Source: Chryseobacterium sp. G0162 (GTDB lineage Bacteria; Bacteroidota; Bacteroidia; Flavobacteriales; Weeksellaceae). Taken from it: a DNA stretch of 64,000 nt. Of the stretch, positions 61,333 to 64,000 are shown one piece after another (the stretch's first letter is position 1; every line of letters begins with the position of its first letter). The stretch is taken from NCBI RefSeq assembly GCF_003815715.1, contig NZ_CP033922.1:4574001-4638000 (forward strand), read 5' to 3'. Below the pieces are notes generated by a model, which made no database searches, had not been told where the DNA came from, and was given only the letters and a program-made list of their open reading frames with translations. The position numbers and the translations under genes are program-made.

Positions 61333-63633
61333 ATGTACGACAATTTAGAGCAACTGTTTTACAGAGGAGATCTGGAACAGTGTATTGCAGAAGGAGAACA
61401 ATATCTATTATCTTATCCTGAAGATGAAGAAGTCTTATTTTTAATGGCAGTAGCTTATCACGATATTGTTTATGATGAGGGGCATGAAGCGGTTTATGAT
61501 GCCATCAGGGACCATGTTATTCCTTACTTAAGAAGAATACTTCAATTAAATCCAAGCAATCAGAAAGCATTATACAACATTCTGGATTACCCCTTAGGAA
61601 ATGAATATGCTCTGATGCAGATTGCCAGAAGTAAAAAGCATATCACCCAGGAAAATAAGGAAGAGTTTATAGGCTATGCGGAACGTATGCTGGAGGATCC
61701 GGATTATGTAGGCTATGGTTATGATTTTTTGGTTAAAATATATGAATCCCTGGAAGAGAATCAGGCACTTTTGAACAGTCTGGAAGCAGGAATATATTAT
61801 TCTAAAAAAGCAGATGCTGGCAACCGTGAGATCAGGGACAAAAATACCTCGCTTTACTGGATCAAAAAGATCTATTTACTAGACCGTACAAAAATGATTT
61901 CAGGAGAGGAACTTACAGTACTTATTGACAAGGAACATACTGCTTTCGTGAGCAGGAATGAATATGATTTTATCAATCTTGCCGATATTGCGTTTGAAAA
62001 TAATGCGCCCGACCTTTCACTGAAGATGATGATGAAGGCCATTAAAGGGGAGAATTCAGCACTTCATATTCATGAGAAACTAGTAGAATGGCACCAGCGT
62101 TTTGCAGAACTTATTAAAAACGGATACAATAATCCTGATGTTTTCTATTATCAGCTGATTATAGAAAGAAATTATAATGATCTGCTAAACGTTTCTACGG
62201 ATTTTTACTACCATCATGCCCTTGAAGTTATCAATTCCCATCCGGAACTGTTCTCAGGATATCATTTTGCAGGTACATTCCTATATGAAAACGAGCGCTA
62301 TGCTGAAGCTATTTCTTTATTGGAAAAAGCCGTGCAATTATCATCTAACGCTACGGCTTGGAGAAGAAGAGCAGACTCAGAATATCTTTTGAACGGAATG
62401 ATATTATCTGAAATTCCTGTATTTTCCGATTATCCTGCAGATATTTACAACGAAGGGGTTTTACTGAATGAGTGTATAGATGCGTTAGAGGATGAAAGTG
62501 ATAAACTGAAATGGCATAAAGTGGGTCGTATCGTATATGAACAGGCCCATGAAGCATTCCGAAAGTATTTTGAAGAAGACCAATTTGAAAGTGATTATTA
62601 TAATGATCTGCATACCAGAGCAATGTGCTGTAATAATTTAGCGATTAAACATTTGGTGCTGGAAGATTATCAGGCAGCTGCTGAAATAGCTTCTGAAGGG
62701 CTTAAATACTCAGAATTTATGGAGCTCCATCTTGTCCTGATTGATGCTTTGCTGGATGGTGGAAAATATGAAGAAGCAGAAAAGGCACTGAATCACTATT
62801 TCAGTCTTTACGGAGAATCCGATGATTATTGTTCTAATAGTTTTTACTACAGGGCAAAACAGATTAGGCTTCATGAGATGATGGGATGGAATGATGTTCA
62901 GAGAGAAGCTGAAGAAGTTCTTACCTATGCTTATCAATACACCGTAGAGAATCCGGAACTTGAAGATCATCAGTACAGAGATATGGAAGCTGCTAAGAGT
63001 ATATTGGAAGGGATTTTATATCAACATTTAGAAGGAGAGAATGTAAATACCAGAAAATCATATTATGAAAAGGTCGCAGAACGTTTTCCGCTGGAAGCTA
63101 ATCCTCAGTATGCCCTGATGCAGATTTATAACGAGGAAGAAAACTATGGAAAAGTAACCTTAGCAGCGAAAAGATATCTTGAAAATAAAAAAGAATTTGT
63201 TTTAGATGCTTTTGATAAAGCGAAAACCATTTATATGATCGTTAAAAGCGATTTTCTTCAGGGGAATTATCAGGAAGCAGTATCTGTTTTCAGCCAATAT
63301 GACGATGAGTGTGAAGCAGCCATGGCTCCTGAAGAATATGTACTTTGGTTAAGTTACGGCATTAGAGCTTATGAGAAGTTGAACAATAAAGATCAAACTT
63401 TAACTCTGGCTGACAGATTCACTACCATTTATAATGCTGAAGAATGGAGTTATGATGACCTTGTAGAAAGTGTTGAGCTGGCAAAAGCTGTAGTATTATA
63501 TCAGTCCGGAAGCTTAAAAGAAGCACATGCGATTTTGGATCAGGTACGTTCGGTAGCAGATTATGATTCTGTTGCAGATGAATATAAAGCTTCATGGAAA
63601 AAACCAGGATTGTTCTCTAAATTCGGATTTTAA
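61333..63633 (+). CDS. Large TPR-repeat protein, 766 aa
   Basis: A cytoplasmic protein without a signal peptide, helical throughout, with repeated TPR-like units ('GDLEQCIAEGEQYLLSYPED' at the start; 'NERYAEAISLLEKAVQLSSN' at about 320; 'LEDYQAAAEIASEGLKYSEF' and 'GGKYEEAEKALNHYFSLYGE' in the middle; 'ALMQIYNEEENYGKVTLAAK' later). It probably mediates protein contacts. Such long TPR proteins in Chryseobacterium often stand beside small uncharacterised genes, as here with the following partial gene. No catalytic motif was seen. Confidence 0.85.
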   Translation: MYDNLEQLFYRGDLEQCIAEGEQYLLSYPEDEEVLFLMAVAYHDIVYDEGHEAVYDAIRDHVIPYLRRILQLNPSNQKALYNILDYPLGNEYALMQIARSKKHITQENKEEFIGYAERMLEDPDYVGYGYDFLVKIYESLEENQALLNSLEAGIYYSKKADAGNREIRDKNTSLYWIKKIYLLDRTKMISGEELTVLIDKEHTAFVSRNEYDFINLADIAFENNAPDLSLKMMMKAIKGENSALHIHEKLVEWHQRFAELIKNGYNNPDVFYYQLIIERNYNDLLNVSTDFYYHHALEVINSHPELFSGYHFAGTFLYENERYAEAISLLEKAVQLSSNATAWRRRADSEYLLNGMILSEIPVFSDYPADIYNEGVLLNECIDALEDESDKLKWHKVGRIVYEQAHEAFRKYFEEDQFESDYYNDLHTRAMCCNNLAIKHLVLEDYQAAAEIASEGLKYSEFMELHLVLIDALLDGGKYEEAEKALNHYFSLYGESDDYCSNSFYYRAKQIRLHEMMGWNDVQREAEEVLTYAYQYTVENPELEDHQYRDMEAAKSILEGILYQHLEGENVNTRKSYYEKVAERFPLEANPQYALMQIYNEEENYGKVTLAAKRYLENKKEFVLDAFDKAKTIYMIVKSDFLQGNYQEAVSVFSQYDDECEAAMAPEEYVLWLSYGIRAYEKLNNKDQTLTLADRFTTIYNAEEWSYDDLVESVELAKAVVLYQSGSLKEAHAILDQVRSVADYDSVADEYKASWKKPGLFSKFGF

Positions 63634-63652
63634 TCACTAAAGAATAAAAAAT

Positions 63653-64000
63653 ATGGCACACCGCCTTTATGTATATAATGTGGATTCCAAAACAGGAGAC
63701 CAGTATTCACACTATTTGGGAGAATGGAATTATGTGATCCCTGATTTGCTTTTTCCTCTGTTTTCCTGCGATCCAAGGTCAAAAGGAAAATTGCTGTACT
63801 TTGATAAAATAAATGGTGTAGCAAGACTTAAATCATTCTATCAATTGTTGGGTGAACACTATCAGCTGCTTTACAAAAAGGTATATTATGAGCCTGTCAA
63901 CAAAATGTTTGAAATGTTGGATGATCTTCCTTATGATACTTTTATGATCAATGGATGGGACGTCTTCAATATGAGTGAAGAAAAGCATTCCGATCAGGCC
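63653..64000 (+). CDS. Hypothetical protein, N-terminal 116 residues (partial)
   Basis: The gene starts at ATG 63653, 19 bp after the TPR gene, and runs off the window end. The visible 116 residues begin MAHRLYVYNVDSKTGDQYSH and are rich in aromatic and acidic residues, with no signal peptide. I do not recognise the family. It is likely co-transcribed with the TPR gene, so the two may work together. Confidence 0.75.
   Translation, partial: MAHRLYVYNVDSKTGDQYSHYLGEWNYVIPDLLFPLFSCDPRSKGKLLYFDKINGVARLKSFYQLLGEHYQLLYKKVYYEPVNKMFEMLDDLPYDTFMINGWDVFNMSEEKHSDQA

Overview
The window comes from a low-GC Bacteroidota genome, most likely Chryseobacterium or a close relative in the Flavobacteriales (Weeksellaceae). 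The evidence is a type IX secretion (T9SS) sorting domain, GLPGLI, DUF4476 and DUF4374 proteins, many short 'MKK...AQ' signal peptides, and the Bacteroidota promoter pattern TTG-N18/19-TAnnTTTG, which can be read directly in front of several genes. The sequence is ordinary chromosome: no phage, insertion sequence transposase, CRISPR array, rRNA or plasmid gene was seen.

Layout. 1-786: two secreted proteins, the first cut by the window edge. 1.4-4.8 kb: a compact minus-strand cluster (tRNA threonylcarbamoyl synthase, CPBP protease, YaaA, PrmC, DUF4180) ending in a clear terminator. 4.9-5.6 kb: six tandem initiator tRNA genes with an exact 111-bp period, a leading -7 box and a closing terminator. 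5.6-8.2 kb: small unrelated genes (Ada-type zinc domain, 2OG-Fe(II) oxygenase, GNAT, secreted protein). 8.7-15.9 kb: an iron/xenosiderophore uptake locus in two convergent operons, a PepSY inner-membrane protein (XusC-like) plus an OMP_b-brl_3 receptor on plus, and a DUF4374 lipoprotein (XusB-like) plus TonB-dependent receptor (XusA-like) on minus. Both operons carry the same Fur-like 9-1-9 palindrome at the promoter. 16.4-19.5 kb: BlaI-type repressor, M56 membrane peptidase and GLPGLI protein. 19.6-24.1 kb: sugar acetyltransferase, transaldolase-type aldolase, YdeI-like, TPR, peptidase E and two small Cys-rich proteins. 24.2-26.7 kb: D-Ala-D-Ala carboxypeptidase and an orphan histidine kinase. 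26.8-33.5 kb: three exported metallopeptidases in a row (M61, M1, T9SS reprolysin-like). 33.8-39.6 kb: TatC, DJ-1/PfpI, Crp/Fnr regulator, KdsD, RecQ. 39.6-50.9 kb: mixed genes including a GT4 glycosyltransferase, an AraC regulator with a membrane sensor, lipoamide dehydrogenase, DUF4476, a T9SS-secreted repeat protein and a CvfB-like S1 protein. 51.1-57.4 kb: TetR regulator followed by a complete TolC/adaptor/RND tripartite efflux operon. 57.7-64 kb: J-domain/KTSC protein, retropepsin-like protease, two tandem paralogous secreted proteins, and a large TPR protein followed by a gene cut by the window end.

How parts work together. The 8.7-15.9 kb locus looks like one iron regulon serving outer-membrane capture, receptor transport and inner-membrane handling. 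The BlaI/M56 pair and the TetR/RND operon each carry a dyad at their own promoter, suggesting autoregulation. A Crp-family gene sits directly upstream of a DJ-1/PfpI gene with a perfect TGTGA-N6-TCACA site between them. The most unusual structures are the initiator-tRNA array, whose spacer hairpins vary by compensatory base changes, the shared Fur-like operator, and short dispersed intergenic repeats, one of which has MITE-like inverted ends. Function calls rest on motif recognition by eye; no database search was possible.
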